Source of the DNA: a virus
Virus record (IMG/VR): IMGVR_UViG_3300011115_000006
Location: 1 to 42,710 of that record
Direction: 5' to 3' (one strand)
Length of the DNA: 42,710 bases
Below, piece after piece: positions 1 through 7,252 of the stretch. Every line of letters begins with the position of its first letter. Within the stretch, counting starts at the first letter, position 1. Below the pieces are notes generated by a model. That model made no database searches and was not told where the DNA came from. It saw nothing but the letters and a program-made list of their open reading frames with translations. Made by a program: the position numbers and the translations under genes.

Positions 1-114
1 GCTTATATCGACCGATGGGTCCCCAAGGTTGGCAAAGGCCGAGGCAAGTGGAGCGCGATATGGTGCGTAGTTGTACCGCCTGAGAACTGCCCTATGCCAT
101 TTGGAGAAAAGTAA
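1..114 (+). CDS. C-terminal end of an unidentified protein (cut by window edge)
   Basis: Frame 1 is open from the first base to a TAA at 112-114, giving 37 residues that end in PMPFGEK. The last A of the stop is the first base of the next gene's ATG, so the two genes are translationally coupled in one operon. The fragment is rich in Trp, Cys and Pro (WVPK, IWCVVVPPENCP), but it is too short for a family assignment. Its tight coupling to the glycosyltransferase gene is the main support that it is real. Confidence 0.55.
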   Translation, partial: AYIDRWVPKVGKGRGKWSAIWCVVVPPENCPMPFGEK

Positions 115-1172
115 TGAAGATATGTGTCTATACCATTGCTAAAAACGAAGAGCACCACGCCGAAAGACTTTGTATGTCAGCTAAAGCTGCCGACTTAATT
201 TTAATTCTTGATACTGGCTCCACTGATAACACAGTCGAAGTAGCCAAGCAATGTGGTGCAACTGTATATCAGCAGAAGATATATCCTTGGAGGTATGACG
301 AGGCGCGTAACCGCGCACTGGCGCTTATTCCCGAAGACTTTGATATATGCGTAGCAATGGACATGGACGAGTATTTAGCTGAAGGATGGCGTGAGGAAGT
401 AGAGTCATTGTGGGTAGATGGAGTGAATCAAATTAACTACCCATTCAAACTTAGTGATAAACGTAGCTTCATTAATAACAAAATTCATGCAAGGTTTGGA
501 TACTTTTGGCAATGGCCTGTGCATGAGTGCTTGTCGCATGACGTTCGTATTAAACACAAAGCCGCCACCAGTACAAAAGTATTGGTAACACATGACCCAA
601 AGGTAGAAGCTAAGTTAGATAAGCATCACACCATGTTGGAGTACGGAGTCAAACAGTACCCTGAGAGTGGACGTATGGTTTATTACTATGCGCGTGACCT
701 CATCAACTTAGAAAAGTGGGAGCAAGCAATACCGCATCTTAAAAAATACTTAACGCTCGACCCACGAAAAAACGCTAAAGAAAGGGCGGTGTGTATGGAG
801 TACTTAGGTAGATGCTACGACAAACTCAGTAAGCCCGACGAGTCTATCGAATGGTATAGAAACGCGGTTATAGAAAACCCAACGGTCAAAGATACATGGA
901 ACATGTTGGCTGAGATGTATCAAAAAAATAAAAAGTACCCCGAGGCTTACGCGCTATCTTTGGTAGTACCTAACATAGATGGAGTCAGAGATAAGCTACG
1001 AGATAACTCTGCTATTAGTGGGTACCTACCAAATGATAGGGCAGCAGTTGCCGCGCATAGATTGGGTATGCACAAGAAAGCGGTTAAGCACTGCGAAGAC
1101 GCTTTGGGGTTTGTACCCAACGATACGCGCTTGGCAAATAATTTAGAAATATATAAGAAAGCGATTAAGTGA
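114..1172 (+). CDS. GT2-family glycosyltransferase with C-terminal TPR-like repeats
   Basis: A 352-residue protein that should transfer a sugar from a nucleotide-sugar donor. The N-terminal GT-A domain shows the usual GT2 marks: AKNE near residue 9, DTGSTDNT near 33, a YDEARNRAL segment near 62 and an acidic DMDE metal-binding motif near 83. From about residue 180 the sequence turns into helical repeats resembling TPRs (for example YLGRCYDKLSKPDESIEWY). This arrangement is common in small bacterial and phage GT2 proteins. The acceptor is unknown: virion protein, host surface sugar or modified DNA base are all possible, and no base-hydroxymethylating enzyme is visible in the window. The ATG overlaps the upstream stop by one base, and its own TGA overlaps the next ATG (TGATG). 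Confidence 0.88.
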   Translation: MKICVYTIAKNEEHHAERLCMSAKAADLILILDTGSTDNTVEVAKQCGATVYQQKIYPWRYDEARNRALALIPEDFDICVAMDMDEYLAEGWREEVESLWVDGVNQINYPFKLSDKRSFINNKIHARFGYFWQWPVHECLSHDVRIKHKAATSTKVLVTHDPKVEAKLDKHHTMLEYGVKQYPESGRMVYYYARDLINLEKWEQAIPHLKKYLTLDPRKNAKERAVCMEYLGRCYDKLSKPDESIEWYRNAVIENPTVKDTWNMLAEMYQKNKKYPEAYALSLVVPNIDGVRDKLRDNSAISGYLPNDRAAVAAHRLGMHKKAVKHCEDALGFVPNDTRLANNLEIYKKAIK

Positions 1173-1336
1173 TGACCGAGCATGAACAGAATTTACGAGA
1201 CCTTGCAGCTATGTTTGTTATGGCTGCGCTGCTAATCAGAAACAAGAACGACAACTTTCCGCATGAGCAAGCGTTTACGATAGCCGACCAATTTATAAAA
1301 GAAAGGAAAGAACATGACTTGAATAAAACCGAATAG
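1172..1336 (+). CDS. Small hypothetical protein (54 aa)
   Basis: A short reading frame starting at the ATG of a TGATG overlap with the glycosyltransferase stop and ending at TAG 1334-1336. The 54-residue product is mostly helical: a hydrophobic stretch (LAAMFVMAALLI, about residues 11-22) followed by a charged amphipathic tail (FIKERKEHD). It could be a membrane-associated or helical accessory peptide. No family was recognised. Support comes from the coupled start and from filling an otherwise empty gap. Confidence 0.55.
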   Translation: MTEHEQNLRDLAAMFVMAALLIRNKNDNFPHEQAFTIADQFIKERKEHDLNKTE

Positions 1337-1377
1337 TCCGAATATCAGTTATCCATTTTTAGTAGAAAGAATCAATC

Positions 1378-1848
1378 ATGCAAAAACGCATTACACAGAC
1401 AAAAGCAGCTAGGATTCGTGAATACATGTTACTCAATCCTGATACCAACAACAAAGCTTTGTCCGATATGTTCAAGGTAGATATACAAGTGCTGTATAAC
1501 ATTCGTTATCACTTGAAGAAGCGTATCGGTAACGAGGCGCTTAACAAGGTAACGTCGAAGCTTGAGGCTACGCCGTGGCAACCCCCACCCACAATTCCTG
1601 TACCGCCAGTAATTAGTGTGGCACCTGTGGCTGACATGGTAAATAGCCCACCGCACTACACCAGCGGCGGCATTGAAACCATTGACTACATCGAGGCCAA
1701 GTTAACGCCCGAAGAATTCAATGGGTACTTGAAGGGCAACATCCTAAAGTATGGCAGTCGCCTTGGACTCAAGGGTAACGATATGCAAGACGCAGGCAAG
1801 CTTGGATGGTATGCTAACCGGCTACGCCAAACCATTGGAAATAAATGA
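1378..1848 (+). CDS. DUF3310 domain protein with N-terminal HTH-like segment
   Basis: A 156-residue protein. The C-terminal 65 residues match the DUF3310 pattern: SPPHYTSGGIETIDYIEA, then a NGYLKGNILKYGSRLGLKG core, then a DAGKLGWYANRLR helix. DUF3310 is very common in phage replication regions and is sometimes labelled nucleotide kinase-like, but its biochemical role is not established. Residues 9-52 look like a small helix-turn-helix (TNNKALSDMFKVDIQVLYNIRYHLKK), joined to DUF3310 by a Pro/Val-rich linker (about 63-85). This suggests a DNA-contacting or regulatory N-terminus. It stands alone between short gaps and is followed by the HNH gene's hairpin. Confidence 0.82.
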   Translation: MQKRITQTKAARIREYMLLNPDTNNKALSDMFKVDIQVLYNIRYHLKKRIGNEALNKVTSKLEATPWQPPPTIPVPPVISVAPVADMVNSPPHYTSGGIETIDYIEAKLTPEEFNGYLKGNILKYGSRLGLKGNDMQDAGKLGWYANRLRQTIGNK

Positions 1849-1854
1849 TGTGCT

Positions 1855-1890
1855 ACACTAGACTTTTAATATGTTTTAGGAGTCTAGTGT
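1855..1890 (+). promoter_or_regulatory. Inverted repeat covering the start of the HNH gene
   Basis: A perfect 10-bp inverted repeat: ACACTAGACT at 1855-1864 and AGTCTAGTGT at 1881-1890, with a 16-base loop containing the start of the ribosome-binding site (TAGGAG 1877-1882). The first two bases of the GTG start codon (1889-1891) lie in the right arm. In mRNA the helix would hide the start codon and part of the Shine-Dalgarno sequence. There is no T-run after it, so it is unlikely to be an intrinsic terminator. Hairpins that hide the start of homing endonucleases are known from T4-like phages; a similar role here is inference. Confidence 0.7.
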
Positions 1891-2383
1891 GAGCGCAAAA
1901 CAAACCGCTGAATCTTTTTGGGATAAAGTATCAGGAGATAGAAGCAAACGTAATGGATGTTGGGAATGGCAAGGAGCGCGTAATAGCACAGGCTATGGAA
2001 GCGTCGCATGGCATGGTAAGGTTTATACCGCACACCGTGTTGCTGCATGGTTGACAGGCTTGGTTAAATCGCCCTCCGCGCCAACTAACTCCCGAGATAA
2101 AACACACATATTACATAGATGTGATAACCGTTTGTGTTGCAATCCATCACATTTTTTTCTTGGTAGTTTTACTGACAATATGCATGATGCATATAAAAAG
2201 AAACGTAAAACACAACCTAAGGGGGAGGCTCATACAAATGCAAAACTTACCAATAAACAAGCCACCAAAATTAGACAATTTTATGATGTTGGTATGACTC
2301 AAACTGTATTAGCAAAAAAATTTAAAGTTAGTCAAAGAACAATTAGTTTAATTGTTAGGAAAGAAACATACAAATGCAGTTGA
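1889..2383 (+). CDS. HNH endonuclease (free-standing homing type) with C-terminal HTH
   Basis: A 164-residue putative DNA endonuclease. It starts at GTG with TAGGAG six bases upstream. Residues 24-45 hold a GCWEWQGARNSTGYG segment typical of phage HNH enzymes with an NUMOD-like lead. The HNH core runs from H73 to about 100: H76-R-C78-D-N80, C83-C84-N-P-S-H88, then FLGSFTDNMHDA. A basic KKKRK stretch follows, and a helix-turn-helix (MTQTVLAKKFKVSQRTISLI, about 140-159) ends the protein. The last third is clearly more AT-rich than the flanking genes, a sign of separate origin. It sits between DUF3310 and the polymerase and overlaps the polymerase start by 10 bases, so it may be a mobile insertion upstream of polA. 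Confidence 0.88.
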   Translation: MSAKQTAESFWDKVSGDRSKRNGCWEWQGARNSTGYGSVAWHGKVYTAHRVAAWLTGLVKSPSAPTNSRDKTHILHRCDNRLCCNPSHFFLGSFTDNMHDAYKKKRKTQPKGEAHTNAKLTNKQATKIRQFYDVGMTQTVLAKKFKVSQRTISLIVRKETYKCS

Positions 2384-4242
2384 TAGTTTTGGATTTCGAA
2401 ACGTACTACACCAAGGACTTTGGATTCTCAAAGTTGACGACGGAGGAATACATTCGTAACCCGAGGTTTGAAGTTATAGGAGTAGCGGTTCAAGTTGATG
2501 CTGGAGAGCCCGAGTGGTTCTCCGGCGATAGGGAATCCCTGCGTAAGTGGCTATGGAAGTTTGACTGGAAGAACAGCATGGTGTTGGCACATAACACCAT
2601 GTTCGATGGAGCAATCTTGCACTGGCACTTTGGTATCACGCCGATGATATTCTTGGACACCCTCTGTATGGCACGTGCTATACATGGTGTCGAGGCGGGT
2701 GGTTCTCTGGCCAAGCTTGCTATCCGCTACGACATAGGAGAGAAAGGTACAGAGGTCAATGACGCGATGGGTAAGGCGCGTCTTGACTTCACGCCTGAGG
2801 AGTTGGAGCGATACGGTAGCTACTGCTGCAATGACGTACGACTTACATACCAGCTATTTCAGATCATGTCCAAGGACTTTCCTTTGGAAGAGTTGCGTCT
2901 GATAGACATGACGTTGCGCATGTTCACCCATCCGGTGCTGTATGTAGACCAGCCCACATTGGTAGAGAGACTGAACGACTTAGTCACCGAGAAGTCTGAG
3001 TTACTGTCATCCCTGATGGAGCAACTTAAATGCGAGACTGAGGAGGACGTACGTAAGAATCTATCTAGTGGCCCTAAGTTTGCCAAGGTACTAGAGTCAT
3101 TCAACGTCGTTGTGCCTACAAAGATAAGCCCCACAACAGGCAAGGAAGTGCCTGCGCTTGCTAAGAAGGATGAGGGGTTCATTGCGCTGACTGAACACGA
3201 TGATACATTCATACAGCATCTATGCGCAGTGCGCCTTGGGACTAAGTCAACGCTTGAGGAAAAACGCATAGAGCGATTCATGGGCATTGGCAAGCGTAAC
3301 AAAGGCATGATGCCTATCCCGCTAAAGTATTACGGAGCGCATACAGGTCGTTGGTCAGGCACAGACAAGATTAACTTCCAGAACCTACCTAGTCGAGATG
3401 CCAAGAAAAAAGCATTGAAGAAGTCTATCGTACCGCCTGATGGGTACAAGGTAATTAACTCTGACTCATCACAGATTGAGGCGCGTGTACTGCCGTGGTT
3501 GGCTGGGCAGGACGATGTGGTCAAGCAGTTTGCTGACGGTGAGGATGTGTACTCTATCTTTGCAACAGATGTATATGAGAAACCTATCAGTAAAGCCGAT
3601 CCCACAGAGCGATTCGTTGGTAAGACTTGTATCCTTGGGTTAGGCTACGGTACAGGTAAGGCCAAGCTGCGTCACACCCTTGCGACTGCACAGCCGGTCA
3701 GCGTGAAGTTATCCGAAGAAGAGTGCGAACGTATTGTCAATCTGTATAGGCAGAAGAACGACAAGATCAAAGAGTTGTGGGGTGAGGCCGACCGGATGCT
3801 TGAGCAGATGATTGGTGGCAAGATAACTAAGCCGCTTCAGTTCGGCAAGCATAGTTGCGTCTACTACGACAACGACGGAATCATCCTACCCAATGGTATG
3901 CGTATCCGATACCCCAATTTACGCAGAGAATATGTGGACGAAAAGTCACAGATTGTGTATGACTCGCGCAAGGGATTAGTATCTATATGGGGCGGAGGCG
4001 TGGTGGAGAACGTGGTTCAAGCCCTAGCTAGGCTCATCGTAGGTGAGCAGATGGTGAGCATCAATGACACGTATAGAGTGGCTTTGACAGTCCATGACGC
4101 AGCGGTTGTGGTGGTCCCCGATGACGAGGTTGACGAGGCGATCAAGCTAATAACTGGTCTCATGTCTAAGCCGCCCGCATGGGCTGACGGTTTACCTGTA
4201 GCTTGCGAAGCAAAATATGGTGCAACTTACGGCGATTGCTGA
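2374..4242 (+). CDS. Family A DNA polymerase with 3'-5' exonuclease domain
   Basis: A 622-residue replicative polymerase without a 5'-3' exonuclease, as is usual for phages. The proofreading domain shows Exo I (LDFET, D7/E9), Exo II (AHNTMFD, N74/D78) and Exo III (Y150-CCN-D154). Polymerase motif A is NSDSSQIEAR with D364. Motif B is R413-FVG-K417-TCILGLGYG. Motif C is TVHDA with D575. Two positions are unusual. The residue matching E. coli Pol I Phe762 and T7 Tyr526 is Leu421, and the Glu after the motif C Asp is Ala576. The catalytic aspartates are kept, so the enzyme is probably active. The ATG overlaps the HNH gene by 10 bases. Confidence 0.96.
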   Translation: MQLIVLDFETYYTKDFGFSKLTTEEYIRNPRFEVIGVAVQVDAGEPEWFSGDRESLRKWLWKFDWKNSMVLAHNTMFDGAILHWHFGITPMIFLDTLCMARAIHGVEAGGSLAKLAIRYDIGEKGTEVNDAMGKARLDFTPEELERYGSYCCNDVRLTYQLFQIMSKDFPLEELRLIDMTLRMFTHPVLYVDQPTLVERLNDLVTEKSELLSSLMEQLKCETEEDVRKNLSSGPKFAKVLESFNVVVPTKISPTTGKEVPALAKKDEGFIALTEHDDTFIQHLCAVRLGTKSTLEEKRIERFMGIGKRNKGMMPIPLKYYGAHTGRWSGTDKINFQNLPSRDAKKKALKKSIVPPDGYKVINSDSSQIEARVLPWLAGQDDVVKQFADGEDVYSIFATDVYEKPISKADPTERFVGKTCILGLGYGTGKAKLRHTLATAQPVSVKLSEEECERIVNLYRQKNDKIKELWGEADRMLEQMIGGKITKPLQFGKHSCVYYDNDGIILPNGMRIRYPNLRREYVDEKSQIVYDSRKGLVSIWGGGVVENVVQALARLIVGEQMVSINDTYRVALTVHDAAVVVVPDDEVDEAIKLITGLMSKPPAWADGLPVACEAKYGATYGDC

Positions 4243-4280
4243 TAATATTGAAATTCCACAACTCTTAGTTCAATACAGTC

Positions 4281-4943
4281 ATGCAACTCCAAGAAATCAA
4301 ATGGTCTTACTCAGGCCTTAAAGACTACGTCAATTGCCCCAAACAGTATCAAGAAATAAAGGTACTAAAACGGTTTACCAAGTACCCAACCGAAGCCATG
4401 CGCTACGGCACAGAGGTTCACTCTGCGCTTGAAGACTACGTCAAAGAAGCTAAACCCCTAGCCAAAAACTACGAGCGATTTCAGAAACAGCTTGACCCAT
4501 TGAAAGACATGGATGGAATCAAGTTTCCCGAACACCGTATGGCTGTTACTTTTTTCAGAGAACCCTGCACATTTGGCGCAAAGGATTACTGGGTACGTGG
4601 CATAGCCGACTTGCTAGTGGTTAACGGCGAGAAGGCGTTTATCGTGGACTACAAGACAGGCAGCAGCAAGTACCCCGACCCCAAGCAACTGCAACTTATG
4701 GCGCTCCTGACCTTTGCGCATTTCCCGCAAGTGGAAACTATCAACGCAGGCCTACTGTTTGTAATGGATGAACACTTTATTACTTCAGAGTATGACCGAG
4801 AAACGGTGGAAGACTACTGGAAAGACTTTATACCTGACTTGAAACGCTTGCAAAACTCCCATGTCTCCGACTCATGGCAGACAAACCCTACGCCACTGTG
4901 CAAGTGGTGTCCCGTACGTACCTGTGAATATAATAGAGGATAA
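4281..4943 (+). CDS. PD-(D/E)XK nuclease, Cas4/RecB-like, with likely Fe-S cluster
   Basis: A 220-residue nuclease, probably a single-strand exonuclease used in replication or recombination. It begins with the SYSGLKDYVNCPKQY segment typical of PDDEXK_1 proteins. The active site reads GIAD110 followed by D123-Y-K125-T-G, with the Gln motif QLQLMALL at 136-143. C19 and a C-terminal cluster, C207, C210 and C215, give the four-cysteine arrangement that holds a [4Fe-4S] cluster in AddB and Cas4. No cas1, cas2 or repeat array is near, so a link to CRISPR is not supported. It follows the polymerase after a 38-base gap. Confidence 0.9.
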   Translation: MQLQEIKWSYSGLKDYVNCPKQYQEIKVLKRFTKYPTEAMRYGTEVHSALEDYVKEAKPLAKNYERFQKQLDPLKDMDGIKFPEHRMAVTFFREPCTFGAKDYWVRGIADLLVVNGEKAFIVDYKTGSSKYPDPKQLQLMALLTFAHFPQVETINAGLLFVMDEHFITSEYDRETVEDYWKDFIPDLKRLQNSHVSDSWQTNPTPLCKWCPVRTCEYNRG

Positions 4944-4945
4944 CA

Positions 4946-5158
4946 ATGCATATAACATCAGTAATAGATTACTCCTATCCGATGATGGCGGCAGAGAAGT
5001 CGTTAAAGGCAGCACACCTATTTATGCTTGACAAGAAGTATGATGATGCTCTTGACGAACTACTTATTGCCGCTTCCGAAGTCAAGATGACTATAAATGC
5101 AATATGCCACATGAAGGAGCAAGAAGATGCCCTACGTAAACAAACCGAGACCGTATAA
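4946..5158 (+). CDS. Small hypothetical helical protein (70 aa)
   Basis: The ATG follows GAGGA seven bases upstream and sits two bases after the nuclease stop. The product is acidic and helical, with a helix-turn-helix-hairpin pattern (SLKAAHLFMLDKKYDDALD and LLIAASEVKMTINAI) that resembles a single TPR-like unit. No family was recognised. The downstream gene starts inside it with a 32-base overlap, so expression is probably coupled. Confidence 0.65.
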   Translation: MHITSVIDYSYPMMAAEKSLKAAHLFMLDKKYDDALDELLIAASEVKMTINAICHMKEQEDALRKQTETV

Positions 5159-5438
5159 AAAAGAGTACCAACAACAGTTGGCACGAGATGAACACGGCAA
5201 CCGCATGGAGCGCCAACGCGCACGGCGTGCGGTAGATAAAACAGGCAAGGATAGCAACCACAACGGCGAAGCTGATGCGCGTGAGGGTAAAGACATAGCC
5301 CACCGCAAGGCTCTATCCAAGGGCGGCTCCAACAAGGACGGATACTTTATCCAGTCTGCAACAGGTAACCGTTCATTCAAGCGCAGTTCATCCGGTGCTT
5401 TGGTATCCGAGGTCAGCAAGCGCGAACGACGTAAGTAG
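5127..5438 (+). CDS. Small basic protein with degenerate HNH-like segment
   Basis: A 103-residue, strongly basic and hydrophilic protein. The start ATG has AAGGAG eight bases upstream and overlaps the previous gene by 32 bases in another frame. Residues 55-86 (KDIAHRKALSKGGSNKDG, then NRSFKR) follow the spacing of small phage HNH proteins: an Asp/His pair, a GG turn, then Asn plus basic residues. The cysteines and full motif of an active HNH enzyme are absent. It may be a nucleic-acid-binding relative. The family is uncertain. Confidence 0.65.
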   Translation: MPYVNKPRPYKKEYQQQLARDEHGNRMERQRARRAVDKTGKDSNHNGEADAREGKDIAHRKALSKGGSNKDGYFIQSATGNRSFKRSSSGALVSEVSKRERRK

Positions 5439-5468
5439 AAACACCTACGATTCCAGTTCAAAAAATAC

Positions 5469-5497
5469 TTGACAAATAGGGTAGCCGCCCTTATAGT
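5469..5497 (+). promoter_or_regulatory. Near-consensus sigma-70 promoter
   Basis: TTGACA at 5469-5474, exactly 17 bases, then TATAGT at 5492-5497: a perfect -35 and a one-mismatch -10 at ideal spacing. A GGGTAGCCGCCC palindromic stretch fills much of the spacer (5479-5490) and might bind a regulator. Transcription should begin near 5503-5506. This is the only promoter of this quality noticed on the + strand, and it lies in the longest gap of the early region. Confidence 0.8.
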
Positions 5498-5502
5498 ATG
5501 TA

Positions 5503-5677
5503 GAAGCCGTAAGACGTGAGTGGGCCAAAGGGGGTTTGGCTAGCTTTGACCCTTTAACCGCGCCAGTTAATCAGTGGTCTGTCTCCTTTCGAGCCACGGG
5601 ATTGATCGTCTAGGACACGCAGACGTTAATGTGAAGTGGGGCAGGTGGAATCCCTGCAACCTTAGTTGAAAGTTAGT
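5503..5677 (+). ncRNA. Structured leader or small RNA of unknown class
   Basis: There is no gene in these 175 bases. Five stem-loops can be drawn by eye: GCCAAA/TTTGGC (5524-5529/5535-5540, loop GGGGG); TTAAC/GTTAA (5554-5558/5566-5570, 7-base loop); GTGG/CCAC with inner CTC/GAG (5574-5597); CGTCT/AGACG with outer ATT/AAT (5601-5630); GCAGG/CCTGC (5641-5645/5653-5657, 7-base loop). The first stem competes with an alternative 9-base pairing of 5522-5530 with 5544-5552 that has one mismatch, as in a switch. No T-run follows, so the transcript probably continues into the helicase gene. No known RNA family was recognised. A 5' leader, a processed RNA, an anti-termination signal or an origin transcript are all open. 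Confidence 0.5.
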
Positions 5678-7252
5678 ATGGAATTAGTTGAAGATTCAGC
5701 ATTGAAATTAAGTTGTCCCGCTGACATAGCGCGGACCATTCACACTTACATAGATAAGAGCGCCATCATAAGCAATGGGGCTGTGTCTGAGGTGCTCATA
5801 CATTTCGGTATTGACGAGATGCAACGGTTGGCACGTATCGCGCCGTACGAGATGAGGCTGCCATCCCCCATAGAAATAGATTACGACTGGCCCGGCATGT
5901 TCCAGCCATTCGATCATCAGGTGGATACCGCGCGCTTTTTAACCCTGCACAAACGTGCCTTCTGTTTTAACGAAGCCGGTACAGGTAAAACATCCGCAGC
6001 GATATGGGCTGCTGACTACCTGATGCGGCAAGGGGCGATCAAGCGCGTCTTAGTTATCTGCCCCCTCTCGATCATGCAGAGCGCATGGCAATCCGATCTA
6101 TTTAAAACCGCCATGCATCGTACGTGCGCCATTGCGCATGGAGTGCAGAGTAAACGTGAGAAAGTCATCAATGGTAAGTATGACTTTGTAGTCATCAACT
6201 ACGACGGTGTGAACGTGGTGGAGAAGGCCATACTCAAAGCCAACTTTGATCTGATTATTGTTGATGAGGCCAACGCATACAAGAACGTCAGCACAGTGCG
6301 CTGGCGTACCCTCTCTAGGCTGGTACGCGCTGATACATCGCTATGGATGATGACAGGCACACCCGCCGCGCAGTCGCCCGAGGATGCGTTTGGGCTTGCC
6401 AAACTGATTAACCCCAACGGCGTACCCAAGTACAAGACCGCATGGAAAGACATGGTGATGCACCAAGTGTCGCGCTTCCGTTGGTTGCCTAAACCATCAG
6501 CCAAAGACAAAGTGTTTGCTGCCCTACAACCAGCAATACGTTACGAAAAAGCCGAGTGCCTAGACCTACCTGACGTTATGTATCAGACACGCATAGTGCC
6601 GCTGTCAGTACAGGCCGCTAAGTACTACAAAGAGTTGCTAAGAGACATGCAGATTAAAGCTGCGGGTGAGACCATTAGCACAGTGAACGCCGCTGCATCC
6701 TTAACGCGCTTACTTCAATTGTCAGGTGGGGCCGTGTATACAGATGATGGCAACGTGATTGAGTTTGATGTATCGCCACGCCTCAAGGTATTGCAAGAAG
6801 TCATAGATGAAGCGCCACAAAAGATATTGATATTTGTGCCATACAAACATACGTTGAACTTGCTCAAGATCTATTTAGATACAAACGGTGTCAGCAATGC
6901 AATTATTTCCGGTGATGTAACCGCTACTAACCGCTCACAAATATTTAACAGTTTTCAGACCACTACAAACCCACGAGTCTTACTCATTCAACCACAAGCC
7001 GCATCGCATGGCGTTACGTTGACTGCCGCAGACACTGTGATATTTTGGTCCCCAGTCATGTCAGTAGAAACTTATCTTCAATGCATTGCACGTATTGATC
7101 GTGTGGGGCAGAAAAATAAGATGACAGTAATACACCTCCAAGGGTCTGAGGTGGAGCGTCGCATGTATGCCTTGTTGCAGAACAAGGTCGATTTGCACGA
7201 AAAATTGGTAGACCTGTATCGTGATGAAATAGAAGGAGAAATCAATGAATGA
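5678..7252 (+). CDS. SNF2-type superfamily 2 helicase/ATPase
   Basis: A 525-residue DNA translocase. Walker A is NEAGTGKT (K104). The Walker B box is DEAN (196-199). Motif III is MTGTPAA, and motif VI is Q468-CIARIDRVGQ, the SNF2-type form of QxxGRxxRxGQ. The last third holds the second RecA-like domain (KILIFVPYKHTL, then LLIQPQAASHGVTLT). Small SNF2 proteins of this kind are common in phage replication blocks and are thought to help fork progress or recombination. A TTG at 5666 would add four residues but has no ribosome-binding site. ATG 5678 with GAAAG upstream is preferred. The stop overlaps the next ATG. Confidence 0.93.
   Translation: MELVEDSALKLSCPADIARTIHTYIDKSAIISNGAVSEVLIHFGIDEMQRLARIAPYEMRLPSPIEIDYDWPGMFQPFDHQVDTARFLTLHKRAFCFNEAGTGKTSAAIWAADYLMRQGAIKRVLVICPLSIMQSAWQSDLFKTAMHRTCAIAHGVQSKREKVINGKYDFVVINYDGVNVVEKAILKANFDLIIVDEANAYKNVSTVRWRTLSRLVRADTSLWMMTGTPAAQSPEDAFGLAKLINPNGVPKYKTAWKDMVMHQVSRFRWLPKPSAKDKVFAALQPAIRYEKAECLDLPDVMYQTRIVPLSVQAAKYYKELLRDMQIKAAGETISTVNAAASLTRLLQLSGGAVYTDDGNVIEFDVSPRLKVLQEVIDEAPQKILIFVPYKHTLNLLKIYLDTNGVSNAIISGDVTATNRSQIFNSFQTTTNPRVLLIQPQAASHGVTLTAADTVIFWSPVMSVETYLQCIARIDRVGQKNKMTVIHLQGSEVERRMYALLQNKVDLHEKLVDLYRDEIEGEINE

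Noticed and set aside
1343-1354. DnaA box-like word near TTATCCATT
   Set aside because: Single imperfect match with no cluster or AT-rich unwinding element.
2054-2080. TTGACA word inside the HNH gene as a promoter
   Set aside because: No acceptable -10 at 16-18 bases, and it lies within coding sequence.
4281-4943. CRISPR adaptation module (Cas4-like protein)
   Set aside because: No cas1, cas2 or repeat-spacer array anywhere in the window.
5574-5665. tRNA-like segment (TTTCGAGCC word at 5587-5595; T-arm-like GCAGG-7-CCTGC at 5641-5657)
   Set aside because: No seven-base acceptor stem, no anticodon arm with U33, and the T-loop lacks TTC. The resemblance does not survive a cloverleaf check.
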